NCBI GenBank assembly: GCA_905182985.1
Contig: CAJJDN010000033.1
Coordinates: forward strand, 242,233 to 306,232
Direction of reading: 5' to 3'
Length of the DNA: 64,000 nucleotides
From: Paramecium sonneborni
Lineage: Eukaryota; Ciliophora; Oligohymenophorea; Peniculida; Parameciidae
In this document: positions 1 to 11,466 of the stretch, one piece after another
Layout: each line of letters begins with the position of its first letter
Position numbering within the stretch: the stretch's first letter is position 1
Notes under the pieces: model-generated
Databases searched by the model: none
Seen by the model: only the letters and a program-made list of their open reading frames with translations
Told to the model about the DNA's origin: nothing
Made by a program: the position numbers and the translations under genes

Positions 1-753
1 AATTCCTTTTGCATTTTATATTCTTCAAATTCTTAGATCAAAGTTTTGAAGTTAAGAAATATCTTTTAGTCTTTCTAAACTAATTATTTCTCATTCATTT
101 AATTTTTTAATTTGTTGATAAGATTTACAATTTTTAAACTGATATATCCTTAACTGTTTCTATAAGAAATCATACTTCTACTTATATATCTAATTCTTTA
201 AAAAATAAAAAATTGTTATTTAAATTAATAATTTTCTTTTTTTGTTTTATTTTTGAATATCTTTCACAAAAATATCTTTTTATTATTGTCATAGTTCTAA
301 AGTTAAGTTCTATTTATAAAATATATCATTAATATTATTGATATCAGAATCTTCATATAATTATTTCAAGAGCACTTTATTAGAAATAAATCAAAAGTTT
401 TCAAATAATTTTATTCTGTAAGGAGACTTTGTTGAATGGATTTATAAATTTTGAATCTTGATAATATAATAAGATGATAATATAAAATAAATTAGTAAAA
501 AAAAGAAAATTAAATTTAAATGTAAATTATGGATTAGATAATAGGATAAATAAAATCTCTATATTTAAATTAAGTATGAAAATTAGATTTTTAATTATTA
601 ATGAATAATAACAAATAAAATTTGAATTATAGTGATAGTTGATTAGATATAATAAGAAAATAAGATTATAAAAATGGATATTGTTAATAGTAAACTATAT
701 GTATTAATAATAATAGTGTATATCTATGATGATATTAAATAAATGTCATAGCT
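1..753. other. Left-edge region without a supported gene
   Basis: About 750 bp before the tRNA. One minus-strand frame reads as lysine- and glutamine-rich sequence, but it is cut by TGA at 391-393, 289-291, 91-93 and 25-27. The open pieces of 22-66 codons are what chance gives in this composition with one stop codon. It could be the 5' part of a gene truncated by the window edge with introns I did not resolve, or decayed coding sequence. No RNA gene or repeat seen. Confidence 0.5.
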
Positions 754-827
754 GCCCTTGTAGCTCAGTTGGTTAGAGCGCGAGTCTCATAATCTCGAGG
801 TCGTGGGATCGACCCCCACCAAAGGCA
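754..827 (+). tRNA. Elongator tRNA-Met (CAT anticodon)
   Basis: A 74-nt cloverleaf: acceptor 754-760 with 820-826, D stem GCTC/GAGC, anticodon loop CTCATAA giving CAT, extra loop AGGTC, T stem GTGGG/CCCAC and discriminator A at 827. Internal A and B boxes are recognisable and a run of T starts at 831, as expected for a Pol III terminator. The T.T apposition at the base of the anticodon loop is usual for eukaryotic elongator Met tRNA and argues against an initiator. One C-A mismatch lies in the acceptor stem (757 with 823). Confidence 0.95.
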
Positions 828-898
828 GACTTTTTTTTATTTAATGATTGAGGATGCAATTTATATTTTTATTAAATAAATATTTATTAATATTGATA

Positions 899-2048
899 AT
901 GTAAAAAATATTAAAATTCAACTTTGGAGTTTTAACAAGACCTAAATTACATATCTATGATAAAGGTAGTAAACATACACCATCTGGAATAAGAGCCACT
1001 ATTCATGGAGGTACTAGTTTTTCAGGAATTTATATGGGTGGTATACTTGGAAACATTGGATCAGAATTAATATTCCCTCATAATCATTAGTAAGGATTAA
1101 TTTAGATAAAGATATAATTATGAAGATCATGTAAGAGAATTGAAAACAACATCTGGACCTGGTTAAAATTGGTTATTACATGATATGAATTATGATAATA
1201 AAGAAATGATTGAATGGACTATGAAAAATTCAAATGTTGTTGTTAATTTACTTGGTCCAAGAAAACATTTAAAAAATAGAAAAGATTTTGAATGGATTAA
1301 TATAACTGTACCTAAAAGAATTGCTGAAGCATGTGCTAAAAATCCAGGAGTAATAAGATTAATACATTTCTCTGCTTGTGGTGCTAATCCACATGCTGAA
1401 TCTTTAGATTTATAAACTAAATATATTGGAGAATAAGAAGTATATAAATAATATTAATATAGGTATTAAATGCCTTTCCTAATGCAACTATTTTTAGACC
1501 AAGTGTTATGGTAGGAGATAATGATGACTTTGCTTATCATTGGTAAGTTTAAAAGAGATATTTCCATAATTTTAATATTGTACCAGATAATTGTTAAGCT
1601 AAAAGATAACCTGTAAAAAATAAATAAATAAATTAGATTTTTGTTTAAGATGTGGCATAAGCTATGTTAAATGCATTAAAAATGCCAGAAACTATAGGAT
1701 AGACTTATGAATTAGGAGGTCCTCATGTATATACTTTATTAGAATGTTATGAAATGTTTCACAATATTGTATAAAGACCACCAAAGTTAGCTCATATAGA
1801 TAAACAATTATTATTAAAAATTGGTATATTTATTTATAGGATATGTTATAGCATAATATATTCCAAATTGGAAATATTTTAATATTGATTACATTTTAAA
1901 ACATGGAGATGATATGGTTGTTTAAGCAGGATCTAAAACAATTGATGATTTATGTGTTAGACCTTTGTCTTTAACATAAGCACTTCAAAATATCTTTTGG
2001 GATATTTAGGCTCGTTATGGAGGATCAAGCGAATTATATGAAAGATGA
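899..2048 (+). CDS. NDUFA9: NADH:ubiquinone oxidoreductase subunit NDUFA9 (39 kDa)
   Basis: 350-aa protein, four introns: 1090-1111 (22 nt), 1440-1462 (23), 1613-1636 (24) and 1824-1851 (28). It is an accessory subunit of mitochondrial complex I with an atypical SDR (Rossmann) fold. Family landmarks are visible: the N-terminal GGTSFSGIY nucleotide-binding region, the NVVVNLLG strand, the VIRLIHFSACGANP segment, NAFPNATIFRPSVMVG, and YELGGPHVYT near the C-terminus. The ATG at 899 is the first in frame and gives a short basic N-terminus suited to mitochondrial import. Intron 3 is a multiple of three with no TGA, so it does not interrupt the frame; homology (RQP joined to IFVQDV) shows it is an intron. 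It ends 51 bp from the stop of the convergent kinase gene. Confidence 0.93.
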
Positions 2049-2099
2049 TTTCACTTTGTGGGTTATCGAAAAAGGATTAGAAATAATAATAATATTTAT

Positions 2100-4607
2100 T
2101 CATAAATATTTCTTGAGTATCTCTTAAAGTTCTGTTTCATTTACAGGTTTTGTAATATAATCTGACATTCCTGCATCTAAACATCTCTTTTTCTCTTAAT
2201 AATCTGTGTAACCACTACATCCAATAATTATCTAACTAGGATTAAAAGCTAATATTTATTTGGTAGTTTAAATTCCATTCATAATAGGCATTTCGACATC
2301 CATAAATATTAGTTTATATCCTTAACATGAATTACTACACTTTTTATTTTTCACTTTTTCTATAGACTCCTTACCAGAAAGAATAGACTCTACATCCATT
2401 TATTAATTTATGTTTTTTAGAACTCCTTTTAAAATTTTATTAAAAGCAAGTGTATTAAAACATTCATCATCTACAAGTAAACAATGAGAACAATAAGAAA
2501 TAACATCTTAAGTTATTTTTTATTATTCCTAATTATAAGTTATTATTTCATCAACTTCTTAATAAAGTGGGTAAATTTCAGGAATTTTAAATATTTCCAC
2601 TTTCTTTTTCTCAGGCAATTCTATTAACATATCGAAATAAAAGTACGAATAATGATTATCTATATCTATTTTAGATTCTATATTTAATCCACTACATCCT
2701 ATATTTTAAGCAATTTAATTACTAATAACTAATCCTAAACCAACACCTTATTCATTTAATTTTTTGCTTTCTTCTGAATTCACTTTAGAAAATGCCTTAA
2801 ATAATTTTTATTAATCTTCTTTACTAATTCCTATTCCATCATCTCTAACACCAATTCTTAAAAAAGCTGATTAAATTTAAATGCTGATTTCTATTTTACT
2901 ACTATTAAATTTAAAAGCATTGCTCAATAGATTTACAATTATTTATTTCAATCTGTTTTTATCAGATATGATATACTTTGGGATATTACTACAAAATTAT
3001 GTTTCTAATTTTAGATTTTTTAATTTAGCTTTTAAAGCGAACATTTTAATACAATCTTGTATTAAATGCTCAATATTAAATGCTATCTTATTAATTTTGA
3101 ATTTTCCATTCTTTATTTATGCCAAATCTAATAAATCATTTGACAAATTTAAAATATATTTAGAATTATCTAATGCTACTTGTAAATCTTCTGCTATATC
3201 TAGATTATTTATTATTATTGGCTACATTAGTACACATTCAATCATCTAGATTATACAACCTAATGGTTAACGATATTCATGACTCACAAATGATAACATC
3301 TTTGATTTTTAAATATCATAATCTTTTAAATATCTAATTTTTTATCTATGTGTAACATCTCGACAGATTATTAATATACTTTTATCTCTTGTTAGAGTTA
3401 AAGTGAATTCCATCAATCTTTCATTCTACTCATGTCTTGATTATCCTCCAACATTAGATTAAGATATTGTTATATTCTTATTTGTATTTAATGCTAGACT
3501 ACCACTAAAATGAGTATTCACTGTTATAACTTCTGCTTTCCTTGACTATAACATTTTTTCTAATAAATCTTTCATACTAATTATTTAGTGTTTTTCAAAC
3601 ATTTAAACATCTAAAATTGGTTATTTTATTGAACAAAATAAATCCTTTTATACAAAGATAGATTTGCATAAACGAGAAAATTATAAATTTGATAATCGTT
3701 ATTATATTGATTCTCTTCTTGAATTAAGATCTTCCATTATATCTTAACTCTATATTTATAATGTATTTAAACTCTCTAAAATATATAAAATTTCACTCTC
3801 CTATTCACGACCAAATAAAATTCTAGTTGCACTATTCATATACTATATTTTATAAGCTTGATATTTCTCATCTTATATATCTAATATTATTAATCCTTCT
3901 TATAAATATTCTAAAGAATTATAAATTATTTCAGAATTGATATAATGTTATTAAATATTGCTAAAATTATTACACATAATTCTTGCACTATCTTTAGATT
4001 AATCTAAAATCATATTTTTATCACTGTCAACAACAGAAACTACTCTTTTTCCTAAACTTTCCAGTTTATTTATTGCACCAACTCCATCTATTTAAATTGT
4101 TGTATTTAATTAATTTTAGTTTTTCTATTTCAATAAAATACTATCCTGCAAAGACAAAAATAAACATAAAATTAATTAAGGGCATTCTTAATTAAATTCA
4201 CTCACTGTATGTAAATATATTTATTAAAATACACTTACAACTATCATTAAACCATAATAAAAAGTCATTGGATTTATTATCATTACTTGATTTTATTTCT
4301 ATACTTTCTTAATAAGATCTTTTGAAAGGTATTAACTTATTATTAATTAAGCATATGAACCATGGTTTAAGTTTTATTAATTCAGAATTATTAGACAAAC
4401 CAAATCTATTTGAATACAAAATACTGTTCCAATCATTTTTGCTCTCGATTTAGCTTAATGCGATAACAGTACTACAGGGGATAGCAAGCAAATGATTATC
4501 AAACATAATAAATTACTTGTATTTCTACTCTAAATATAGAAATAAACTGAGTAACAAAATGACATCCAATGAATTACTTATACATTCAGAAATTATCTGT
4601 CTATCAT
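2100..4607 (-). CDS. Membrane hybrid histidine kinase with receiver domain
   Basis: 835 aa, no intron needed. Order: about five hydrophobic segments (residues ~10-190), a PAS-like region around the EGLIILDI segment and another ending in RDVTHRQK, a HisKA dimerisation helix with the H-box SHEYRQPL (His ~443, codon 3279-3281), an HATPase domain with the N-box NLLSNAFKF, the G1 box DDGIGI and the G2 region GVGLGLVIS, then a C-terminal receiver. The receiver has acidic residues in LLVDDE, the phospho-acceptor Asp ~770 in IFMDVEMPIMNG, and the conserved Lys in TKPVN. All catalytic residues I can check are present, so it should autophosphorylate and pass phosphate to its own receiver. The membrane part suggests sensing at a membrane; the ligand is unknown. 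The start at 4607 is the first in-frame ATG. Confidence 0.92.
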
Positions 4608-4958
4608 ATTATAATATCCTTAGCTTTTCAATAAATATTAATATAAAAACTTATAATTATGCGATTAAAATATAATCAATTTATACTTGCAAGCCTTTTT
4701 TTATCTTTTTTTTAATTTATAGACTTAAGAAGTCATTTAATCTAACATAATCAATTTTCAAATTATCAACTCTTCATTAATTTCTAAATTCAAACTAATA
4801 TATATATATTTATTTTATTTTCATTAATTCAAAATTATTATTCTAATTCATTATTATCATGAATCATAATTTAGGTTGATATATTTGTGATTTTTTTTAA
4901 AAAAAGGAATATTCTTCAAACCTAAAATTATATGAAAACTAAATTTATTAAAAATATT
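4608..4958. other. Intergenic, AT-rich
   Basis: 351 bp between the start of the histidine kinase and the stop of the next minus-strand gene. Nearly pure A/T with a TTTTTTTTAAAAAAA stretch. No ORF, repeat or RNA seen. It should hold the kinase promoter and the 3' end of the upstream gene. Confidence 0.7.
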
Positions 4959-5402
4959 TCATGATAAATCATTAGTATTATTATAATGATCACGAGAAGG
5001 AATACTAAAATTATAAATAATTTATTTATGTAATTCCTAATCTATTAATATTTTCTCCATTTATATTTGAATCATACTTAACATTTCTTAATTTTTATTC
5101 TAAACAATATCTCCTCCTAATACTCTCTTTATCCATCTACTATTATACTTATTAAGACGTTTTTAGATTTATTATGCTTTATTCAATTACTAAAATTTAA
5201 GAACCTTAGAATTGTTTTATAAAGCTTCCCTTTCCTATTTCAACATTTTGATTGAATTCTATATGTCAGAGGTTTAATTTAGTGTATTTTATATTTATTC
5301 AACTGTATATTCATTACCAAGAATCAATTGAATTTATTCAAGAGGAGATTTTTCTATCTTTTTAGATCCTTTAATAGGTAAAGGCTTTTTAGCAAAACTC
5401 AT
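4959..5402 (-). CDS. Small basic coiled-coil protein, unknown
   Basis: 147 aa, no intron; ATG at 5402, TGA at 4959-4961. Not recognised. The N-terminus is lysine- and proline-rich (MSFAKKPLPIKGSKK). The middle is Gln/Asn-rich with heptad-like spacing around IQNSIKMLKQEREALQ, followed by SRWIKRVLGGD. No membrane segment or signal peptide. It lies 52 bp downstream of the cactin stop on the same strand, so it has its own very short upstream region. The composition matches neighbouring genes, and the 148-codon frame ends exactly in the space before the next gene. Its 5' part is duplicated downstream by an assembly repeat. Confidence 0.65.
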
Positions 5403-6188
5403 AATAAATATATAATAAATCTAATTAAAAATAAACGACTTCTAATTATTGAAATCATCTCCTATAACGAGGTTTCTTAAAATTAAACCATAAATGAAGT
5501 ATTCCCCTTGAAAAGACTGATTTGAAACCCATACGATCTGAGTAATCCCATTCTTTGCATAAAATTTAAAATGCTAAATCTTCATAAGGAGGACCAGCTA
5601 TAAATCTAATAATACAATAATCTGGATTTTCACATGTTTCTAATGTATATTTAGGTGCCTAAAATATTATATAAATAATACTTAAGTTTTATCAATTAAA
5701 TCTGGATAGAAAACATTAAATTTATATCCTTAAATAGTCTTAGGAGGTGGATTATCAACATCATAATGAGTTTTATTATACATATTCCAATCAAAACCCA
5801 TCTTAACTCTGTTGAAATATTAAGGACGTTTTAATTTATATTTTTAACCCCAAGATGGCTCTTATCTTTATGGTACCACCTCATTAAAATAAACCTCATC
5901 TTCTTCTAAAGGTTTTGATCTTTCATATTCAAACATTTATTGAGCTAATATATCTAAACCTTCAACTATGTCTTCTAATTTTCTATTATTTGGTATAGAA
6001 AAATCAGGTAATTTATTTTACTTTCCTATATGTTTTTCTTTCTCTTTTTCCTTTTCTTTTTTCTTCTTCAATTATTATTTTTCTAATTCTACTTTTGCAT
6101 TATTTAAAAATTCTGTTAAAATTGTTACTCTTTAATCTGTTAATTATTTTAAATCATCATTTTCCAATATATAATCATCACAATCTAC
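4976..6188. repeat. Assembly duplication A, copy 1 (1213 bp)
   Basis: Identical to 6190-7402 by eye, separated by a single N at 6189. It contains most of the small unknown gene and the 3' part of the cactin gene. Best read as two contig ends that overlap but were not merged. Confidence 0.93.
5455..6188 (-). pseudogene. Cactin 3' fragment (assembly duplicate)
   Basis: Carries the C-terminal quarter to third of cactin, through the terminal PRYRR and TGA at 5455-5457, with its 23-nt intron (5659-5681). It stops at the N at 6189 in mid-reading-frame. The sequence is identical to 6669-7402 of the complete gene, so this is a scaffolding artefact and not a real truncated paralog. Confidence 0.9.
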
Positions 6189-6189
6189 N

Positions 6190-6616
6190 TATTATTATAA
6201 TGATCACGAGAAGGAATACTAAAATTATAAATAATTTATTTATGTAATTCCTAATCTATTAATATTTTCTCCATTTATATTTGAATCATACTTAACATTT
6301 CTTAATTTTTATTCTAAACAATATCTCCTCCTAATACTCTCTTTATCCATCTACTATTATACTTATTAAGACGTTTTTAGATTTATTATGCTTTATTCAA
6401 TTACTAAAATTTAAGAACCTTAGAATTGTTTTATAAAGCTTCCCTTTCCTATTTCAACATTTTGATTGAATTCTATATGTCAGAGGTTTAATTTAGTGTA
6501 TTTTATATTTATTCAACTGTATATTCATTACCAAGAATCAATTGAATTTATTCAAGAGGAGATTTTTCTATCTTTTTAGATCCTTTAATAGGTAAAGGCT
6601 TTTTAGCAAAACTCAT
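6190..6616 (-). pseudogene. 5' fragment of the 147-aa unknown gene (assembly duplicate)
   Basis: Same start codon context (ATG at 6616) and sequence as the complete gene at 4959-5402, but the last codons and the TGA are lost at the N. It results from the 1213-bp unmerged overlap. Confidence 0.88.
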
Positions 6617-7402
6617 AATAAATATATAATAAATCTAATTAAAAATAAACGACTTCTAATTATTGAAATCATCTCCTATAACGAGGTTTCTTAAAATTAA
6701 ACCATAAATGAAGTATTCCCCTTGAAAAGACTGATTTGAAACCCATACGATCTGAGTAATCCCATTCTTTGCATAAAATTTAAAATGCTAAATCTTCATA
6801 AGGAGGACCAGCTATAAATCTAATAATACAATAATCTGGATTTTCACATGTTTCTAATGTATATTTAGGTGCCTAAAATATTATATAAATAATACTTAAG
6901 TTTTATCAATTAAATCTGGATAGAAAACATTAAATTTATATCCTTAAATAGTCTTAGGAGGTGGATTATCAACATCATAATGAGTTTTATTATACATATT
7001 CCAATCAAAACCCATCTTAACTCTGTTGAAATATTAAGGACGTTTTAATTTATATTTTTAACCCCAAGATGGCTCTTATCTTTATGGTACCACCTCATTA
7101 AAATAAACCTCATCTTCTTCTAAAGGTTTTGATCTTTCATATTCAAACATTTATTGAGCTAATATATCTAAACCTTCAACTATGTCTTCTAATTTTCTAT
7201 TATTTGGTATAGAAAAATCAGGTAATTTATTTTACTTTCCTATATGTTTTTCTTTCTCTTTTTCCTTTTCTTTTTTCTTCTTCAATTATTATTTTTCTAA
7301 TTCTACTTTTGCATTATTTAAAAATTCTGTTAAAATTGTTACTCTTTAATCTGTTAATTATTTTAAATCATCATTTTCCAATATATAATCATCACAATCT
7401 AC
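6190..7402. repeat. Assembly duplication A, copy 2 (1213 bp)
   Basis: Second copy of 4976-6188. Here the sequence continues uninterrupted into the rest of the cactin gene, so this copy has the true upstream context, while copy 1 has the true downstream context (end of the small gene). Confidence 0.93.
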
Positions 7403-8643
7403 TGGTTCTGGACTAACACATTCATATTCAGTTTATTCTTAAATTTCAATTTAATAATGTTATTTTTCAGTTGCATTTCTTTCTACATTAATTTATATAT
7501 CTTTTGTATTTATTCCTACATCCAATACCAATTAATTATCTTATCTCATACTTTTGTATTTTAATTCTTTACAAAATACTTCATAATAATTTTTTAATAT
7601 AGTTTTTGCTTTAATAACTTTTAATTTTTTTAATATCTTTTCCCAATAATCAAAATCTATTTTATATTCAGCTCCATAATTTAACATTTAATTTATTTCT
7701 CCTTCTAATTCATCTAATCCTTCTCTTGATTTACCTTAAAACATTTTCTTTATATCCTATTTAAATTCACTTTGAATTCCAAACTTTGGACATTTTGGAT
7801 CTTTTTCTCTTTATTCTCTCCATTCTACTTCTGCTTATGCAATTGAAATTATAGATGCCCAATAATCTTAAAAATTACTTTTATTATCTATTTCTATTGC
7901 AAATTATTTTTTTGATTCATTCAAAATAACTTTTTATGCTTCATGTCCTAAATTCTTAATAAATTAAGAAGGATTATGCATAATTTATTCTAATTATTTT
8001 TGATGTCCTATTTAACCCTAAATAAAATAAATTATTTCATTACTTTATATATACAACATATTCTTACAAATTTATCAAATGGAAGTTCTCTTTATTATTG
8101 AATTCTTATCAATGGTCTTAATTTTTCAACTTTCTCAAAAAAAGCATCTTCATTATCAATCCATTATTTATAATTTTCCATTTATCTTTCTTTATTTAAT
8201 CTATTTTTCTCTTCTTCTAATTTAATTTTCTCCTCTTATTTCTTCTATCTTTAGGATTTTAATTTTTCTATTTCTTTCAACATATCATCTAATTTTTCTT
8301 TTAAATCATGCTCTGATATTCCATTCAAACCTTTTTCATCTAATTTACTTTTCCATATTAAAGATTTAGCTAAATTTTTATCACCATAAGGATTGTCTTA
8401 ATCAGTATAACCTATTTTCTATAAATATTTCTATTTCATTTTATCTAATGAAGCATATGTCTTTAATAATTAATTTTTCGACTACATTTTTATTGATTTT
8501 TGATTTTTCTTTATGAATTAGTGTTTTCTTGAACTTCTTGATCTAGATGATGAATTTGATGAAGATGAAGATGATAGTGATTCTGCAGATGATGCTGAAG
8601 ATGATTCATCTGAATGTCTTTTTTTTAAATATTCTTCAATCAT
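6669..8643 (-). CDS. CACTIN: Cactin (spliceosome-associated factor)
   Basis: 641 aa after removing introns 6873-6895 (23 nt) and 8018-8043 (26). Cactin is a conserved nuclear protein associated with late spliceosomes. Landmarks: a serine-rich N-terminus resembling an SR tail, the GYTDQDNPYGDKNL and IWKSKLDEKGL region, a charged coiled coil, the mid domain with FKQDIKKMFQGKS and DFDYWEKILKKL, and the highly conserved C-terminus: RPQYFNRVKMGFDWN, YDVDNPPPKT, QGYKFNVFYPDL, AGPPYEDLAFQI, GILHLWFNFKKPRYRR at the stop. The C-terminus matches the family residue for residue over long stretches. ATG at 8643 is chosen because it precedes the Ser-rich tail. The acidic/Ser-rich segment at residues 11-35 uses mostly TCA codons. 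Confidence 0.94.
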
Positions 8644-9097
8644 TAATTATATTAATATAAATATTTAATGTATAATTATTAATATAATTCTTGTCTATCT
8701 CTTAATTCATTTATGAAAGCATAAGAAAATCAAGAATTACAATTCATTTATTTGTACTATATATTATCATTTCATAATTTTATTTCTTAACGTAAATTTA
8801 AAAGAATATAAATCTAATCATTAAATGTGTATACTAACATTATTAATTAAAATTTTAATATTTTCTGCTCCAATTTAAGTATAAAACCAATTATTTTATG
8901 TATTCGAAATTTTTATAAAATTATTAACTTATATAACATGTATATTAAAATAAGATTTTTGATTTTTAATAAACGTTGTTAAAATTACTTGAATTCTTAT
9001 TTTTTAAATCTTTGAAAACAAAAAAAACATTTTATAACGACTTTTTAATCTATTTGGATTTATAATTATTTTACCTAGATAATTGAGTATTATTTTA
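8644..9097. other. Divergent intergenic region cactin/GPCR
   Basis: 454 bp between two divergent genes; the shared upstream region of cactin (-) and the GPCR (+). AT-rich, with no convincing ORF. Its right part (from 8882) belongs to the next assembly duplication. Confidence 0.7.
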
Positions 9098-10170
9098 ATG
9101 AAATTTTTATTTTATATATTCATATCACTATCAGTTGGAGGGTCTACATTTATGTTGGCTCATTTGTACTTTTTTGATAATATGAGAGTATTTCCCCAAA
9201 GAATTTTATTCTGTCTCTCAATATCAGATTTTCTTTTCTCAATAGGATTACTTATGTACATAGAACCTGATGTTAATAACTATAATAAATTAAGGTTTTA
9301 TTATGATAATATTTTAGATGTACTATTTAAGGAATTATAACTCAATTTTCATCAATTAGTGCCTTTTTGTGGAGCACTACTATTGCATATTTATTATATA
9401 TTTCAATTATGATAGGATAATAAAAAATTACATAATTAGAAAGATACTAGAAGGTAATTTTTATTTGTGGTAAACGATAATTACAAAATAGGGTTTGCTC
9501 TTCCTATATTTACATCTATTTTACCATGTTTTTTTGATTCTTATGTTCCAATTCCATAAAAATTACCTGTTACTTGTTCAATAAGTTCAAATGATGAAAA
9601 TAAATCAATACAAGAAAATCATAATCTTAGTTTGTACTTAAATCTATCTTTGTTTTATATACCTGTAATTATTGCAGTGGTAATTTCAATATATTTCATC
9701 ATGAGATCATATTTCAAAATTAAAAAAAATAAAAGTCTGTATAAATTGCTTAATAAAAGATTAAACATACAATTAATTTTTGCAAAAACTCTTATATTTT
9801 ATCCTATAGGATTATTTATTTGTTGGTTACCCTCATTAATTGTGTTTTTCATTTTCACTTTCAAAAATGATTGGTTTTAATAGATTCAAACATAGTATGA
9901 GATTCATAAATATATTAGAGTTGTTTAATATGGTTTAAGTTTTTTATAAGGGTTTTTTAACAGTTTAATCTATTTAGTTAATATTAATTTAATGAGAAGA
10001 AAATTAAAAACTCTAGATAAAATTTAGTAAAATGAAAATGTGAAAAATAGTATGTCAAATAATTTAGATGATAGTGTGAAAAGCAGTTCATTTAGTAATG
10101 GTTTTGAAAATCTACAAGATATTTGATTTTTTTTTAATTTATTCATTTTTCTTTTTTTTTTAATTGCTAT
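8882..10170. repeat. Assembly duplication B, copy 1 (1289 bp)
   Basis: Identical to 10172-11460, with one N at 10171 between. It contains the whole GPCR gene plus flanks. Unmerged contig overlap. Confidence 0.93.
9098..10126 (+). CDS. cAMP-receptor-like seven-TM protein (copy 1)
   Basis: 327 aa, introns 9295-9317 (23 nt) and 9470-9491 (22). The hydropathy pattern gives seven membrane segments. After a very short N-terminus comes TM1, a loop with RVFPQRILFCLSISDFLFSIG (loop 1 to TM2), a conserved CTIQGIITQFSSISAFLW before and in TM3, TM4 with ALPIFTSILP, a Cys-containing extracellular loop, TM5, a basic loop 3, TM6 with GLFICWLPS, TM7 with GFFNSLIYLVN, and a polar Ser/Asn-rich tail. The Cys-x-x-Gln-Gly plus loop-1 pattern is that of Dictyostelium cAMP-receptor-like GPCRs; ligand unknown. 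The ATG at 9098 replaces a near-cognate TTG upstream. Exact sequence twin at 10388-11416 caused by assembly. Confidence 0.85.
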
Positions 10171-10171
10171 N

Positions 10172-11460
10172 TAAAACCAATTATTTTATGTATTCGAAAT
10201 TTTTATAAAATTATTAACTTATATAACATGTATATTAAAATAAGATTTTTGATTTTTAATAAACGTTGTTAAAATTACTTGAATTCTTATTTTTTAAATC
10301 TTTGAAAACAAAAAAAACATTTTATAACGACTTTTTAATCTATTTGGATTTATAATTATTTTACCTAGATAATTGAGTATTATTTTAATGAAATTTTTAT
10401 TTTATATATTCATATCACTATCAGTTGGAGGGTCTACATTTATGTTGGCTCATTTGTACTTTTTTGATAATATGAGAGTATTTCCCCAAAGAATTTTATT
10501 CTGTCTCTCAATATCAGATTTTCTTTTCTCAATAGGATTACTTATGTACATAGAACCTGATGTTAATAACTATAATAAATTAAGGTTTTATTATGATAAT
10601 ATTTTAGATGTACTATTTAAGGAATTATAACTCAATTTTCATCAATTAGTGCCTTTTTGTGGAGCACTACTATTGCATATTTATTATATATTTCAATTAT
10701 GATAGGATAATAAAAAATTACATAATTAGAAAGATACTAGAAGGTAATTTTTATTTGTGGTAAACGATAATTACAAAATAGGGTTTGCTCTTCCTATATT
10801 TACATCTATTTTACCATGTTTTTTTGATTCTTATGTTCCAATTCCATAAAAATTACCTGTTACTTGTTCAATAAGTTCAAATGATGAAAATAAATCAATA
10901 CAAGAAAATCATAATCTTAGTTTGTACTTAAATCTATCTTTGTTTTATATACCTGTAATTATTGCAGTGGTAATTTCAATATATTTCATCATGAGATCAT
11001 ATTTCAAAATTAAAAAAAATAAAAGTCTGTATAAATTGCTTAATAAAAGATTAAACATACAATTAATTTTTGCAAAAACTCTTATATTTTATCCTATAGG
11101 ATTATTTATTTGTTGGTTACCCTCATTAATTGTGTTTTTCATTTTCACTTTCAAAAATGATTGGTTTTAATAGATTCAAACATAGTATGAGATTCATAAA
11201 TATATTAGAGTTGTTTAATATGGTTTAAGTTTTTTATAAGGGTTTTTTAACAGTTTAATCTATTTAGTTAATATTAATTTAATGAGAAGAAAATTAAAAA
11301 CTCTAGATAAAATTTAGTAAAATGAAAATGTGAAAAATAGTATGTCAAATAATTTAGATGATAGTGTGAAAAGCAGTTCATTTAGTAATGGTTTTGAAAA
11401 TCTACAAGATATTTGATTTTTTTTTAATTTATTCATTTTTCTTTTTTTTTTAATTGCTAT
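10172..11460. repeat. Assembly duplication B, copy 2 (1289 bp)
   Basis: Second copy of 8882-10170. This copy runs straight into the phosphodiesterase gene, so it carries the true downstream context. Confidence 0.93.
10388..11416 (+). CDS. cAMP-receptor-like seven-TM protein (copy 2, same locus)
   Basis: Same 327-aa protein as at 9098-10126; introns 10585-10607 and 10760-10781. No differences seen between the copies, and both extend the same distance to the N, so I count one real gene. Here the stop lies 50 bp before the ATG of a cyclic-nucleotide phosphodiesterase on the same strand, which is the biologically meaningful neighbourhood. Confidence 0.85.
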
Positions 11461-11466
11461 AAAAAT

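Noticed and set aside
1..480. Minus-strand Lys/Gln-rich frame at the left edge
   Set aside because: Four TGA codons at 25, 91, 289 and 391 with open pieces of chance length; no motif.
9098..11416. Two tandem identical GPCR genes as a recent gene duplication
   Set aside because: The identity extends through non-coding flanks of exactly equal length up to an N; the same pattern recurs at four other sites, so it is an assembly overlap.
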